NCBI GenBank assembly: GCA_900769955.1
Contig: CAAGIP010000025.1
Location: forward strand, 1 to 25,318
Source of the DNA: Spirochaetia bacterium
Lineage (GTDB): Bacteria > Spirochaetota > Spirochaetia > Sphaerochaetales > Sphaerochaetaceae
DNA length: 25,318 bases
Direction: 5' to 3'
A program made the translations under genes and the position numbers. The notes beneath the pieces are model-generated. The model saw nothing but the letters and a program-made list of their open reading frames with translations, had not been told where the DNA came from and did no database searches. Positions 14,737 through 21,862 of the stretch are shown in pieces (the first letter of the stretch is position 1; each line of letters starts with the position of its first letter).

Positions 14737-14768
14737 AAGTCCTAGGATCATCTAGGACTTTATTTTTT
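14737..14768 (+). terminator. Original tRNA-Ser(GCU) terminator, displaced by the island
   Basis: AAGTCCTAG (14737-14745), GATCAT loop, CTAGGACTT (14752-14760), then TATTTTTT. It stands right after attR with no transcribed gene before it, as expected if the tRNA once ended here. 14769-14970 is AT-rich leader with no further gene. Confidence 0.8.
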
Positions 14769-14970
14769 GGTAAATATAAATTTTATAAATATTTACCGAT
14801 AGATATATACTCTTACTTCAAAAGCATTTTGAAGTGTTACTTCATTACTACTTCCAAACAACTTCAATTACTTCAAAACTCATTCAGAAGGAGTTATCCG
14901 ACCCGAATCACGGAATTGTTTTATATCCGAAAGACATATGATATTCTTGAGACAGAAAAGGAGATCATTC

Positions 14971-15798
14971 ATGAAGAAAGGCATACCCATCTTTTCATTT
15001 GCAATAATACTGATTCTTGCTCTAATCATTTCCTGTGATGGAACAACAGTTAAGGGAACAAAACAGACTCTGGAACTGGCCCTTGATTTAACCCAGGATC
15101 TTGAAGAGTACCTCAGTAAAATAAATGAGAAATACTATGCATTTGCAACTGAAGATGGTCGATATACAGAACAGGAATTCCTGAATCGTTATGACATTCA
15201 TACCTACCCTGAACTTGGTACGCTTGATGATCCTGCTCCTGTGAATGATATTGCTTTCGGAACAACCTCATTCAAGTCCAGCGATGTTGTAACACTTCAG
15301 ATGGGAGAATCTGCATATCTCGTTGATAAAGCATATGTTCAGAATGGTTCGTTCATAAATGCTCCGGCACCTGTTGTCATGCTGGAGCTCCTCATCACTG
15401 ATCCTGTAATAAAGGTAAACGGAGAATCGTATAAACCTGATGATTTTCCTGCTGTTGCAGAAGATAAGGTCAGTAAGGCTTTTTGGAATGACACAGAATT
15501 GGCAGAGTTATATGAAGACTCTTACACAGTCAAAGACGATAACTTGTCATCTGAAAAATTTCTTAAGTTCAGCTTTTCAGACAACTATGATTACTTCATA
15601 ACGAAGGCAACTTATTACAGCGGAAAAGATACCGTCAGATGTGTTTACAGCTTTTTAAAGTCTAATGATGGAGCGCTGAAAATCTACCCTGAAAAAGATG
15701 CTGGAAAGCCTTTTGACTCCGTGCTTTATCAGATATGCATGCCTGATGATGAAGGAAACTATCATAAAAAAACAATCAGTATCCACTTCGAACAATAA
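14971..15798 (+). CDS. Putative lipoprotein, unknown function
   Basis: A 275-aa secreted lipoprotein. A signal peptide (MKKGIPIFSF, hydrophobic core, ALIISC) places the lipidated Cys at 22. The mature part is acidic and rich in Asp, Tyr and Ser, with beta-type strands and one short helix (QTLELALDLTQDLEEYLSKI). No named domain is recognised. AAAGGAGAT lies 7 nt before the ATG. An upstream in-frame start at 14938 would spoil the signal peptide. Ser before Cys in the lipobox fits spirochaetes. The gene is a single unit just outside the island, and its stop is followed by a strong hairpin at 15804. Confidence 0.85.
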   Translation: MKKGIPIFSFAIILILALIISCDGTTVKGTKQTLELALDLTQDLEEYLSKINEKYYAFATEDGRYTEQEFLNRYDIHTYPELGTLDDPAPVNDIAFGTTSFKSSDVVTLQMGESAYLVDKAYVQNGSFINAPAPVVMLELLITDPVIKVNGESYKPDDFPAVAEDKVSKAFWNDTELAELYEDSYTVKDDNLSSEKFLKFSFSDNYDYFITKATYYSGKDTVRCVYSFLKSNDGALKIYPEKDAGKPFDSVLYQICMPDDEGNYHKKTISIHFEQ

Positions 15799-15799
15799 G

Positions 15800-15829
15800 C
15801 AAAACGGGGCAGAGTCACCTCTGTCCCGT
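15800..15829. terminator. Bidirectional terminator between lipoprotein and hsp20 genes
   Basis: ACGGGGCAGAG (15804-15814), TCAC loop, CTCTGTCCCGT (15819-15829): an 11-bp stem with one G-T pair. On the minus strand it is followed by TTTTGCTTATTGTT, serving the hsp20 pair. On the plus strand the T tract is poor. Confidence 0.75.
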
Positions 15830-15857
15830 CGTGTATGTGAAGCGTTCTTACCCGCGT

Positions 15858-16256
15858 TTAGTTGATTTTTACCTCTATCCTCTTCGGAAGTGCCTTCTCG
15901 GTCTTCGGGATCGTGACAAGGAGGATACCGTTTTTGTAATCAGCGCTTATCCTCTCCTCATCCGCGCTTTCGGGAAGGGAGAAGCTCCTCTCGAATGCGG
16001 GAAGGGTTATCTCTCCTGCAATGAGGCTGGTTCCTTCGGGAAGCTCCCTCTTCACCTCGTCACTGTTTATGGTAAGCACGTGCTTCTCCACATGGAGGTT
16101 TATGTTCTTCTCATCATAGCCTGCAACCTCGGCCTCTATGACGTATGCCTCCTTCGTCTCATAGACATCAGCCCTGGGAACCCTCTTTCCCGTATTGGTC
16201 CAGGTATCGAATATGTCACTGAAGATCGTGTCGATCGGGTCGTAATAGTATCTCAT
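15858..16256 (-). CDS. Small heat shock protein, Hsp20/alpha-crystallin family (copy 2)
   Basis: A 132-aa ATP-independent holdase chaperone. The alpha-crystallin domain begins at about residue 29 (ADVYETKEAYVIEAEVAGYD) and runs through HVEKHVLTINS and FERSFSLPESADEERISADYKNGILLVTIPK, ending in the KRIEVKIN tail. The N-terminus is short (YYYDPIDTIFSDIFDTW). AAGGAGGAG precedes the ATG. It lies 17 nt after the first hsp20 gene, so the two form a tandem operon of paralogues. Their sequences are similar along the whole domain, suggesting local duplication. Confidence 0.95.
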   Translation of the reverse strand: MRYYYDPIDTIFSDIFDTWTNTGKRVPRADVYETKEAYVIEAEVAGYDEKNINLHVEKHVLTINSDEVKRELPEGTSLIAGEITLPAFERSFSLPESADEERISADYKNGILLVTIPKTEKALPKRIEVKIN

Positions 16257-16273
16257 CTCTCATCTCCTCCTTA

Positions 16274-16675
16274 TCAGTTGATCCTTACTTCTATCTTCTT
16301 CGGTTCTGCCTTTGGCATCTTGGGAACGGTCACCGTGAGAATGCCCTGCTTATATGTAGCTGAGAGATTCTCCTCGGATGCATCTTCAGGAAGCGTGAAG
16401 CTTCTTTCAAAGGATCTTACGCTGCGCTCCCTGATGAAGTACTTCCTGTTCTTGTCCTCTTTCTCCTCTTCCTTCTCGCCTGATGCGATGTGAAGCACGT
16501 GCTTCTCGACGTAAAGGTTTATCTTGCCTTCATCGTAACCTGCAAGCTCTGCCTTGATGACGTATTCCTTATCGTTCTCATAGATGTCCACCGGTGGGAA
16601 CTTGCCTGTCATGAAGAATGAGTCGAAGAATGAATCGAGTGAATTGTTATCGTTATATTTTCTGATGTTTGCCAT
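16274..16675 (-). CDS. Small heat shock protein, Hsp20/alpha-crystallin family (copy 1)
   Basis: A 133-aa small heat shock protein, first of the tandem pair. The alpha-crystallin domain starts with PVDIYENDKEYVIKAELAGYD, and the core FERSFTLPEDASEENLSATY and TVPKMPKAEPKKIEVRIN end it. A Lys/Glu-rich insertion (GEKEEEKEDKNRKYF) distinguishes it from its neighbour. AAGGAGG 8 nt upstream supports the start. No CIRCE-type or sigma-32-type promoter was recognised in the gap upstream. Confidence 0.95.
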   Translation of the reverse strand: MANIRKYNDNNSLDSFFDSFFMTGKFPPVDIYENDKEYVIKAELAGYDEGKINLYVEKHVLHIASGEKEEEKEDKNRKYFIRERSVRSFERSFTLPEDASEENLSATYKQGILTVTVPKMPKAEPKKIEVRIN

Positions 16676-16745
16676 TTTAAGGCCTCCTTAACTTTCCTTT
16701 CGGTTATGCCATTTATGTTGCAATCCTGATGCCAAAATCATTAAG

Positions 16746-16757
16746 TCATTTAAATGA
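16746..16757. promoter_or_regulatory. 12-bp palindrome upstream of hsp20 operon
   Basis: TCATTTAAATGA is a perfect palindrome about 70 nt upstream of the first hsp20 ATG, in AT-rich sequence where a promoter would be expected. It could be an operator, but the low complexity makes chance plausible. The rest of 16676-16911 shows no gene. Confidence 0.2.
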
Positions 16758-16907
16758 AAGAAATTAAGAAATCTGACATAAATCAGGAAAGAGATGATTT
16801 CCACTGATTTGAGTCATAATGACACGGCTGAGTCGGCGGGGCATGATTTATGGGTCGTTTTGAGCCGAAAGGGTGGAAACGGACTCGTAAGGATGTGCCA
16901 TAATGAC

Positions 16908-16934
16908 GGAAAGAGCCCGGATTTCCCGGGCTCT
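16908..16934 (-). terminator. Terminator of the hydrogenase-rubrerythrin gene
   Basis: AGAGCCCGG (16912-16920) and CCGGGCTCT (16926-16934) are perfect 9-bp arms with a 5-nt loop. On the minus strand they are followed by TTTCCGTCATT. It lies 22 nt past the stop codon. Confidence 0.75.
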
Positions 16935-16955
16935 GTGGTGTCATCTGGATGATGA

Positions 16956-18989
16956 TCAGATCTTGTGAACTTCGAAATATGCCTGGCTGTACTTACAGAC
17001 GGGACAAACTTCGGGAGCCTTCATGCCGACAACAATGTGTCCGCAGACCCTGCATTCCCATATGGTAACGGAACTCTTCTCGAAAACCTTCTTTGTCTTA
17101 ACGTCTTCAAGAAGCTTTCTGTAGCGTTCCTCATGGCGCTTCTCGATAGCTCCGACCTTTCTGAATCTCTCAGCAAGATCATGGAAGCCTTCCTCATCGG
17201 CTTCCTTTGCCATGCGGTCATACATATCCGTCCACTCATAGTTCTCGCCTTCGGCTGCAGCAAGCAGGTTTTCAGCGCTTGTACCGATATGGCCGAGCTC
17301 CTGGAACCAGATTCTGGCATGCTCCTGCTCATTGCGTGCGGTCTTCAGGAACAGCTCAGAGAGCTCCTCGTAGCCTTCCCTCTTTGCAACCTCTGCAAAG
17401 TAGGTGTACTTGTTCCTTGCCTGGCTTTCACCGGCGAAGGCTTCCTGAAGGTTCTTCTCTGTCTTTGTGCCTGCATACGGATTCTCACCGGCTGCCTTCA
17501 CTTCCTCGACAGGCTCGAACGAAGTTGCAGGCTGCTTGCAGATCGGGCATTTGAAGTCCGCAGGAAGGCTTTCACCCTCGTAAACGTAACCGCAAACCTT
17601 ACATTTCCATTTTGCCATCTTCTTATCTCCTCTCTTAAGATCGCCGCTTCTGTCAAGGTAAGCAGTGTGGAGCATCTGCTCCGCAAGCTCACTGAGCGGC
17701 TGTCCGTAGAATTCTTTATATAAAGTCTTTATTTCCTCATTCTCATGACTGAGACGGTTTTCCATTTCGGCATCCCTTGCATAGAGGGAAGCAATCCTGG
17801 CCTTCCTGACCTCATCGGGGTCTTTCTCAAAATCCTTGGGCTGTCCGCCTCCTCCGATACATCCGCCGGGACAGGTCATCACCTCCACGAAATGATAATC
17901 CTTACCCTTTTCACTGATGAACTTCTCGGCGTTGGCCGTTCCATGTATCACGGCAACCTTTACGGTAAGGTCCCCTATCTTAACCTCGGCATCACGGACA
18001 CCCTCATAGCCTCGTACCGCCTCAAGCTCTGCAAGCGTTCCTTCAGGGTTCTTTCCCATGATGAATGCATAAGCGGTCCTGAGGGCTGCTTCCATGACAC
18101 CTCCGGTATTACCGAAAATGACACCTGCACCCGATGCCTCACCCATCAGTGAGTCGTACTTACCTTCAGGGAGGGATGCAAAGTCTATTCCTTCCTCTTT
18201 TGCCCAGAGGGCAAGTTCCCTGGTGGTGATGCAGTTGTCCATATCCCTGAGTCCGGGCTTTGAAAGGTATTTACCGGCACTGTTCATCTCTGCCCTCCTG
18301 ATCTCAGCCTTCTTGGCAGTACAGGGAGTAAGAGCCACGTTCACGATAGCTTCAGGATCGATATTGTTCTTCTTTGCAAAATATGTCTTGATCGTGGGGC
18401 CCTGCATTCCGATGGGGCTCTTTGCAGATGAAATGTTGGGCAACAACTCAGGATGATATGTTTCAGCATACTTCACCCATGCAGGACAGCAGCTGGTGAA
18501 CTGTGGCAGAACACCGCCTTTGGTCACTCTTTCGACAAGTTCGCTCGCTTCCTCCACGATCGTGAGATCTGCGGCAAAGTTGGTATCAAGGACATAGTCG
18601 GCACCGAGTGCTCTTAAAAGGGATATCATTTTACCTTCGGTGAAAGAGCCTGCGGGAAGGCCGAACTCCTCTCCGATCGCAACCCTTACCGACGGTGAGG
18701 TGCTTACGATGACCACCTTGGACGGATCCTTCACGGCTGCTCTTACCTGAGGATATTCGTATACTTCAGTAATACTGTTCACGGGACATACATTGGCGCA
18801 CTGTCCGCAGTTGATGCAGATCGCACGTCCTCCTGTCTCTTCAAGGGTGTAGGTACCGTGAACGCCTATTCTTTTCTCACAGACCTCCTTACACTGACCG
18901 CATCTGATGCACTTGGCCTCATCCCTCATGATGCTGGGATTATCACTGTCAATCGGGACCCTGACAGAAAGAGGAAGATGAACTGACAT
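16956..18989 (-). CDS. [FeFe] hydrogenase fused to rubredoxin-rubrerythrin-rubredoxin
   Basis: A 677-aa fusion. Residues 23-72 hold two [4Fe-4S] motifs (CIRCGQCKEVC, CINCGQCANVC). The H-cluster motifs follow: TSCCPAW (165-171), TPCTAKKAE (221-229) and TCPGGCIGGGGQP (372-384). YKEFYGQPLSELAEQMLHTAY at 424-444 matches the hydrogenase C-terminal helix. From Met 458 comes a rubredoxin (CKVCG at 463, CPIC at 481), the rubrerythrin four-helix di-iron domain (about 510-630; GES, EQEH, EKRHE ligands) and a second rubredoxin (CRVCG, CPVC, 646-665). It could couple hydrogen oxidation or ferredoxin electrons to peroxide reduction, which is inferred. AGGAGATAG precedes the ATG. TSCCPAW and TPCTAKK resemble group B enzymes. 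An internal start at 17618 could give rubrerythrin alone. Confidence 0.93.
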   Translation of the reverse strand: MSVHLPLSVRVPIDSDNPSIMRDEAKCIRCGQCKEVCEKRIGVHGTYTLEETGGRAICINCGQCANVCPVNSITEVYEYPQVRAAVKDPSKVVIVSTSPSVRVAIGEEFGLPAGSFTEGKMISLLRALGADYVLDTNFAADLTIVEEASELVERVTKGGVLPQFTSCCPAWVKYAETYHPELLPNISSAKSPIGMQGPTIKTYFAKKNNIDPEAIVNVALTPCTAKKAEIRRAEMNSAGKYLSKPGLRDMDNCITTRELALWAKEEGIDFASLPEGKYDSLMGEASGAGVIFGNTGGVMEAALRTAYAFIMGKNPEGTLAELEAVRGYEGVRDAEVKIGDLTVKVAVIHGTANAEKFISEKGKDYHFVEVMTCPGGCIGGGGQPKDFEKDPDEVRKARIASLYARDAEMENRLSHENEEIKTLYKEFYGQPLSELAEQMLHTAYLDRSGDLKRGDKKMAKWKCKVCGYVYEGESLPADFKCPICKQPATSFEPVEEVKAAGENPYAGTKTEKNLQEAFAGESQARNKYTYFAEVAKREGYEELSELFLKTARNEQEHARIWFQELGHIGTSAENLLAAAEGENYEWTDMYDRMAKEADEEGFHDLAERFRKVGAIEKRHEERYRKLLEDVKTKKVFEKSSVTIWECRVCGHIVVGMKAPEVCPVCKYSQAYFEVHKI
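17616..17630 (-). promoter_or_regulatory. Internal ribosome-binding site and ATG for standalone rubrerythrin
   Basis: Within the fusion ORF, GGAGA at 17626-17630 (inside AGAGGAGATAAG) lies 7 nt before an in-frame ATG at 17618. Translation from it begins MAKWKCKVCGYVYEG, a normal start for a rubredoxin-type rubrerythrin, and would give a 220-aa protein (16956-17618). The spacing equals that of the real starts nearby. Confidence 0.6.
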
Positions 18990-19002
18990 ATACTATCTCC
19001 TA

Positions 19003-19058
19003 TTATTAGTAATTTATCCTAATAAGGATAATATATCCCACTCATTATACTTTTGCAA
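19003..19058 (-). promoter_or_regulatory. Hydrogenase promoter with overlapping palindromes
   Basis: On the minus strand: -35 TTGCAA (19053-19058), 17-nt spacer, -10 TATATT (19030-19035). Directly downstream is TATCCT-TATT-AGGATA (19015-19030), and overlapping it TTATTAG-N9-CTAATAA (19003-19025), both perfect. A repressor bound there would block the start site. The sequence differs from the GTTAG-N6-CTAAC feo sites, so a separate regulator is likely. Confidence 0.55.
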
Positions 19059-19059
19059 G

Positions 19060-19085
19060 CAGAAACGACCCCGTTTCCGGGGCCG
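19060..19085 (-). terminator. Terminator of the feo operon
   Basis: On the minus strand CGGCCCCG, GAAA loop, CGGGGTCG (19066-19085) is followed by TTTCTGCTT. It sits 20 nt beyond the feoB stop and only 8 nt before the hydrogenase -35 box. Confidence 0.75.
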
Positions 19086-19104
19086 TGACAAAAGGAGTAT
19101 GCTT

Positions 19105-21252
19105 TCAGACTGTCTGTCGCTCTTTCCTGAAAAGGAGCCAGCAACCGAGTGCCAGAATCACTAAGGCAGGGATGAACCCGAGGATACTTCCGGTTCCGGT
19201 AAGGAAGGAACCGATCTGATAAATCACCAGTGACACCGCATATGCAAAGCCGCACTGATAACCGATCGCGATCCAGAACCACTTCCTGCTGTTCATCTCA
19301 CGCTTTATCGCACCGATTGCGGCAAAGCAGGGTGCACAGAGCAGGTTGAAGACCAGGAAGGAGAAGCCGGAGAGTGCCGTGAATGAACCTGCAAGGGTTC
19401 CCCAGATTTCAGCACCGTCCTCGGCAACATCAGCAAAGCCATAAAGGATACCGAAGGTGGAAACGACGTTCTCCTTGGCGATGAGTCCCGTGATCGAGGC
19501 AACAGCTGCCTGCCAGTTACCCCAGCCAAGGGGTGAGAAGATCCAGGCGATGAGGTTGCCGATGGTGGCAAGGATCGAGTTATTGAGATCCTCAACCATG
19601 CCGAAGGAACCGTTTTCAAAGCCGAAGGCCTGCAGGAACCAGAGGAGGATTGCGGAAAGCAGGATGACCGTACCGGCTTTTTTGATGAACGATCCGGCTC
19701 TTTCACCCACGCTTCTCAGAATGTAGGTGACAGTCGGCCAATGGTATGAGGGAAGCTCCATGACGAAGGGTGCGGGATCACCGGCAAAGGCACGTGTCTT
19801 CTTCAGGATGATTCCGGAGATGATGATTGCCGCAATGCCGATGAAGTATGCACAGGGTGCAACCCACCAGGCACCGTCGAAGAGGGCACCTGCGATCAGG
19901 GCTATGATCGGGAGCTTGGCACCGCAGGGAATGAATGTGGTCGTTATGATCGTCATTCTTCTGTCGCGTTCGCTTTCGATTGTACGCGATGCCATGATTC
20001 CCGGCACTCCGCAGCCCGTTCCGATCAGCATCGGGATGAATGACTTACCGGAAAGGCCGAACCTGCGGAAGATCCTGTCCATTATGAATGCAACCCTTGC
20101 CATGTAACCGCAGCCCTCAAGGAATGCAAGGAACAGGAACAGTACGACCATCTGGGGAACGAAACCGAGTACGGCACCGACACCTCCGATGATACCGTCA
20201 ATGACAAGCCCCATCAGCCAGTCTGCACATCCGATTTTCTCCAGCAGCATTTCTGCAAGTACTGGAATACCTGGAATCTCAAGCCCGAAGAATGACCAGG
20301 CATCACCGAAGAGGCTGTCATTCACCCAGTCAGTCAGCCATCCGCCCACTGTTGAGACGGAGATGAAGTAAACAAGGAACATTACGATGGCAAAGATCGG
20401 GAGTGCCAGGAATCTGTTCGTAACGATCCTGTCGATCTTATCTGAAGTGGTTGCACCCAGCTTCTTTTTCTTTATGCACCCCTTCACCACATTGCTGATA
20501 TAAATGTAGCGTTCATTGGTGATGATGGACTCAGAGTCGTCATCCGCTTCAGCTTCCGCTTTTCTGATGTCCTCTTCAATGTGAGCAAGAACGGAAGGAT
20601 CTATGTTAAGTGCCTTTATCACCTTCTCATCACGTTCGAAGATCTTTATCGCATACCATCTCTGAAGGGACTCATCCATGTTATGAAGCACCGCTTCCTC
20701 AATGTGTGCCAGCGCATGCTCAACCACACCGCTGAAAGTGTGAAGCGGAACTGTCTTTTCACCGGACCTGACTGCCATGACCGCAGTCTCCGCAGCCTTG
20801 CTTACACCATCCCCCTTAAGTGCGGATATTTCACAGACTGTGACACCAAGCTGCCGTGCCAGTTCAACTGTGTTGATCTTCTCACCGTTTTTCTCCAGCA
20901 CGTCCATCATGTTCACTGCAAGCACGACGGGAATGCCAAGTTCAGTGAGCTGAGTCGTAAGATAAAGGTTTCTCTCCAGATTGGTACCGTCAATGATGTT
21001 GATGATGACATCCGGACGCTCCTTCACAAGAAACTGTCGCGCAACATCCTCTTCCGGTGTGTACGGAGAGAGGGAGTAGATTCCGGGAAGGTCGACTATC
21101 GTGACATCCTTATATCCTTTGAGCTTTCCTTCCTTCTTCTCCACAGTGACACCGGGCCAGTTTCCCACGTACTGGTTTGAACCGGTAAGAGCATTGAACA
21201 GTGTTGTCTTTCCGCTGTTGGGGTTACCCGCCAGCGCGATTCTGATATCCAT
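19105..21252 (-). CDS. feoB: Ferrous iron transport protein B
   Basis: A 715-aa Fe(II) transporter with an N-terminal GTPase domain and a membrane permease. G motifs are GNPNSGKTT (9-17), the effector-loop GVTVEKKEG, DLPGIYS (54-60) and NMMD (114-117). Two Gate-type membrane blocks follow (MLIGTGCGVPGIMASRTIESERDRR and CAPCFAAIGAIKRE regions) with about ten membrane helices. The C-terminus ends in a short basic tail, and no feoC follows. AAAGGATATG lies before the ATG. Upstream are two feoA genes and the palindrome at 21268. It would supply iron for the neighbouring hydrogenase-rubrerythrin. Confidence 0.98.
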   Translation of the reverse strand: MDIRIALAGNPNSGKTTLFNALTGSNQYVGNWPGVTVEKKEGKLKGYKDVTIVDLPGIYSLSPYTPEEDVARQFLVKERPDVIINIIDGTNLERNLYLTTQLTELGIPVVLAVNMMDVLEKNGEKINTVELARQLGVTVCEISALKGDGVSKAAETAVMAVRSGEKTVPLHTFSGVVEHALAHIEEAVLHNMDESLQRWYAIKIFERDEKVIKALNIDPSVLAHIEEDIRKAEAEADDDSESIITNERYIYISNVVKGCIKKKKLGATTSDKIDRIVTNRFLALPIFAIVMFLVYFISVSTVGGWLTDWVNDSLFGDAWSFFGLEIPGIPVLAEMLLEKIGCADWLMGLVIDGIIGGVGAVLGFVPQMVVLFLFLAFLEGCGYMARVAFIMDRIFRRFGLSGKSFIPMLIGTGCGVPGIMASRTIESERDRRMTIITTTFIPCGAKLPIIALIAGALFDGAWWVAPCAYFIGIAAIIISGIILKKTRAFAGDPAPFVMELPSYHWPTVTYILRSVGERAGSFIKKAGTVILLSAILLWFLQAFGFENGSFGMVEDLNNSILATIGNLIAWIFSPLGWGNWQAAVASITGLIAKENVVSTFGILYGFADVAEDGAEIWGTLAGSFTALSGFSFLVFNLLCAPCFAAIGAIKREMNSRKWFWIAIGYQCGFAYAVSLVIYQIGSFLTGTGSILGFIPALVILALGCWLLFRKERQTV

Positions 21253-21267
21253 ACTTCATATCCTTTA

Positions 21268-21283
21268 GTTAGGTTTAACTAAC
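21268..21283. promoter_or_regulatory. Operator GTTAG-N6-CTAAC upstream of feoB
   Basis: GTTAG-GTTTAA-CTAAC is a perfect inverted repeat in the short gap between feoA and feoB, extended by A and T to AGTTAG...CTAACT. The same core and spacing occur twice more upstream of the first feoA. It is a likely binding site of the divergent DtxR-type regulator, suggesting feoB has extra control beyond the operon promoter. Confidence 0.6.
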
Positions 21284-21302
21284 TTAGTTGACAAAAAAAA
21301 TT

Positions 21303-21524
21303 TCATTCGACATCAATCAGTGCGGCATCAGCCTTACGGATCGAAAGCTCATAACCACGGACAGTAAGCTCCATCGGATCTCCGAGAGGAGCTACCTTGC
21401 GTACATTTACCGTTACGCCTTTCGTAATACCCATATCCATGATCCTGCGCTTAACGGCACCGATACCGTTAAGCTTAACGACAGTACCGCTGTCACCGAC
21501 TGACAGTTCATTCAGTTTTTTCAT
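21303..21524 (-). CDS. feoA: FeoA-domain protein (second copy)
   Basis: A 73-aa SH3-like FeoA protein that assists FeoB in Fe(II) uptake. Visible family features are KKLNELSVGDSGTVVKLNG, KRRIMDMGITKGVTVNVRKVAPLGDPMELTVRGYELSIRK and the closing IDVE. ACAGGAG precedes the ATG. It lies between the first feoA and feoB, all on the minus strand, in one operon. Confidence 0.95.
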   Translation of the reverse strand: MKKLNELSVGDSGTVVKLNGIGAVKRRIMDMGITKGVTVNVRKVAPLGDPMELTVRGYELSIRKADAALIDVE

Positions 21525-21539
21525 ATGTTTTCTCCTGTA

Positions 21540-21749
21540 TCAGACCATAATCCTTGCTGCCATCTCCCTGGAAATGGCCACTCTGCTGTCCTTCACGCTG
21601 ACGATTAGATTACCCGCGATCTCACTCACGACAGTCACATCAGTACCGGCCGTGAACCCAAGATCCGACAGATGGGAACGGACCTGCCCCGGTCCGCCCA
21701 CATGCCTTACAGTAACAGTTTCTCCCGTATGGGCAAGTGTCAATGGCAT
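21540..21749 (-). CDS. feoA: FeoA-domain protein (first copy)
   Basis: A 69-aa FeoA protein starting MPLTLAHTGETVTVRHVGG, with SHLSDLGFTAGTDVTVVSE and VSVKDSRVAISREMAARIMV. I use the ATG at 21749, which has AGGAG upstream. The longer ORF to 21797 would run through an operator palindrome and is unlikely. Two consecutive FeoA genes ahead of feoB are common in anaerobes. The two copies are clearly diverged from each other. Confidence 0.92.
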   Translation of the reverse strand: MPLTLAHTGETVTVRHVGGPGQVRSHLSDLGFTAGTDVTVVSEIAGNLIVSVKDSRVAISREMAARIMV

Positions 21750-21763
21750 CACATCATACTCCT

Positions 21764-21817
21764 GGTTAGTTCTTTCTAACCAAAGATAAGTTAGCATACA
21801 CTAACCATATTAGTCAA
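21764..21817 (-). promoter_or_regulatory. feo promoter with two operators GTTAG-N6-CTAAC
   Basis: Minus-strand promoter: -35 TTGACT (21812-21817), 18-nt spacer, -10 TAACTT (21788-21793). Operator A, GTTAG-CATACA-CTAAC (21790-21805), lies between the boxes and touches -10. Operator B, GGTTAG-N6-CTAACC (21764-21781), lies at the expected transcript start. Both are perfect inverted repeats. The DtxR-type gene diverges from this same gap, so the region probably controls both directions. Confidence 0.7.
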
Positions 21818-21862
21818 TACTATAGATTGATTTTTACTTGATAAGGATTTAAGGTATCAGGT

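Noticed and set aside
14457..15038. 193-aa plus-strand ORF across the right end of the island
   Set aside because: It crosses attR and the terminator hairpin, has Tyr/Leu/Ser-rich low-complexity translation, and overlaps the well-supported lipoprotein start. It is a chance frame in AT-rich DNA.
16676..16760. CIRCE or sigma-32 heat-shock promoter before hsp20
   Set aside because: No TTAGCACTC-N9-GAGTGCTAA repeat and no CTTGAA/CCCAT pair with proper spacing. Only an AT-rich 12-bp palindrome is seen.
16965..17723. 252-aa plus-strand ORF opposite the rubrerythrin region
   Set aside because: It is the antisense shadow of the hydrogenase-rubrerythrin gene, whose domains are unmistakable. It has no ribosome-binding site and no recognisable motif.
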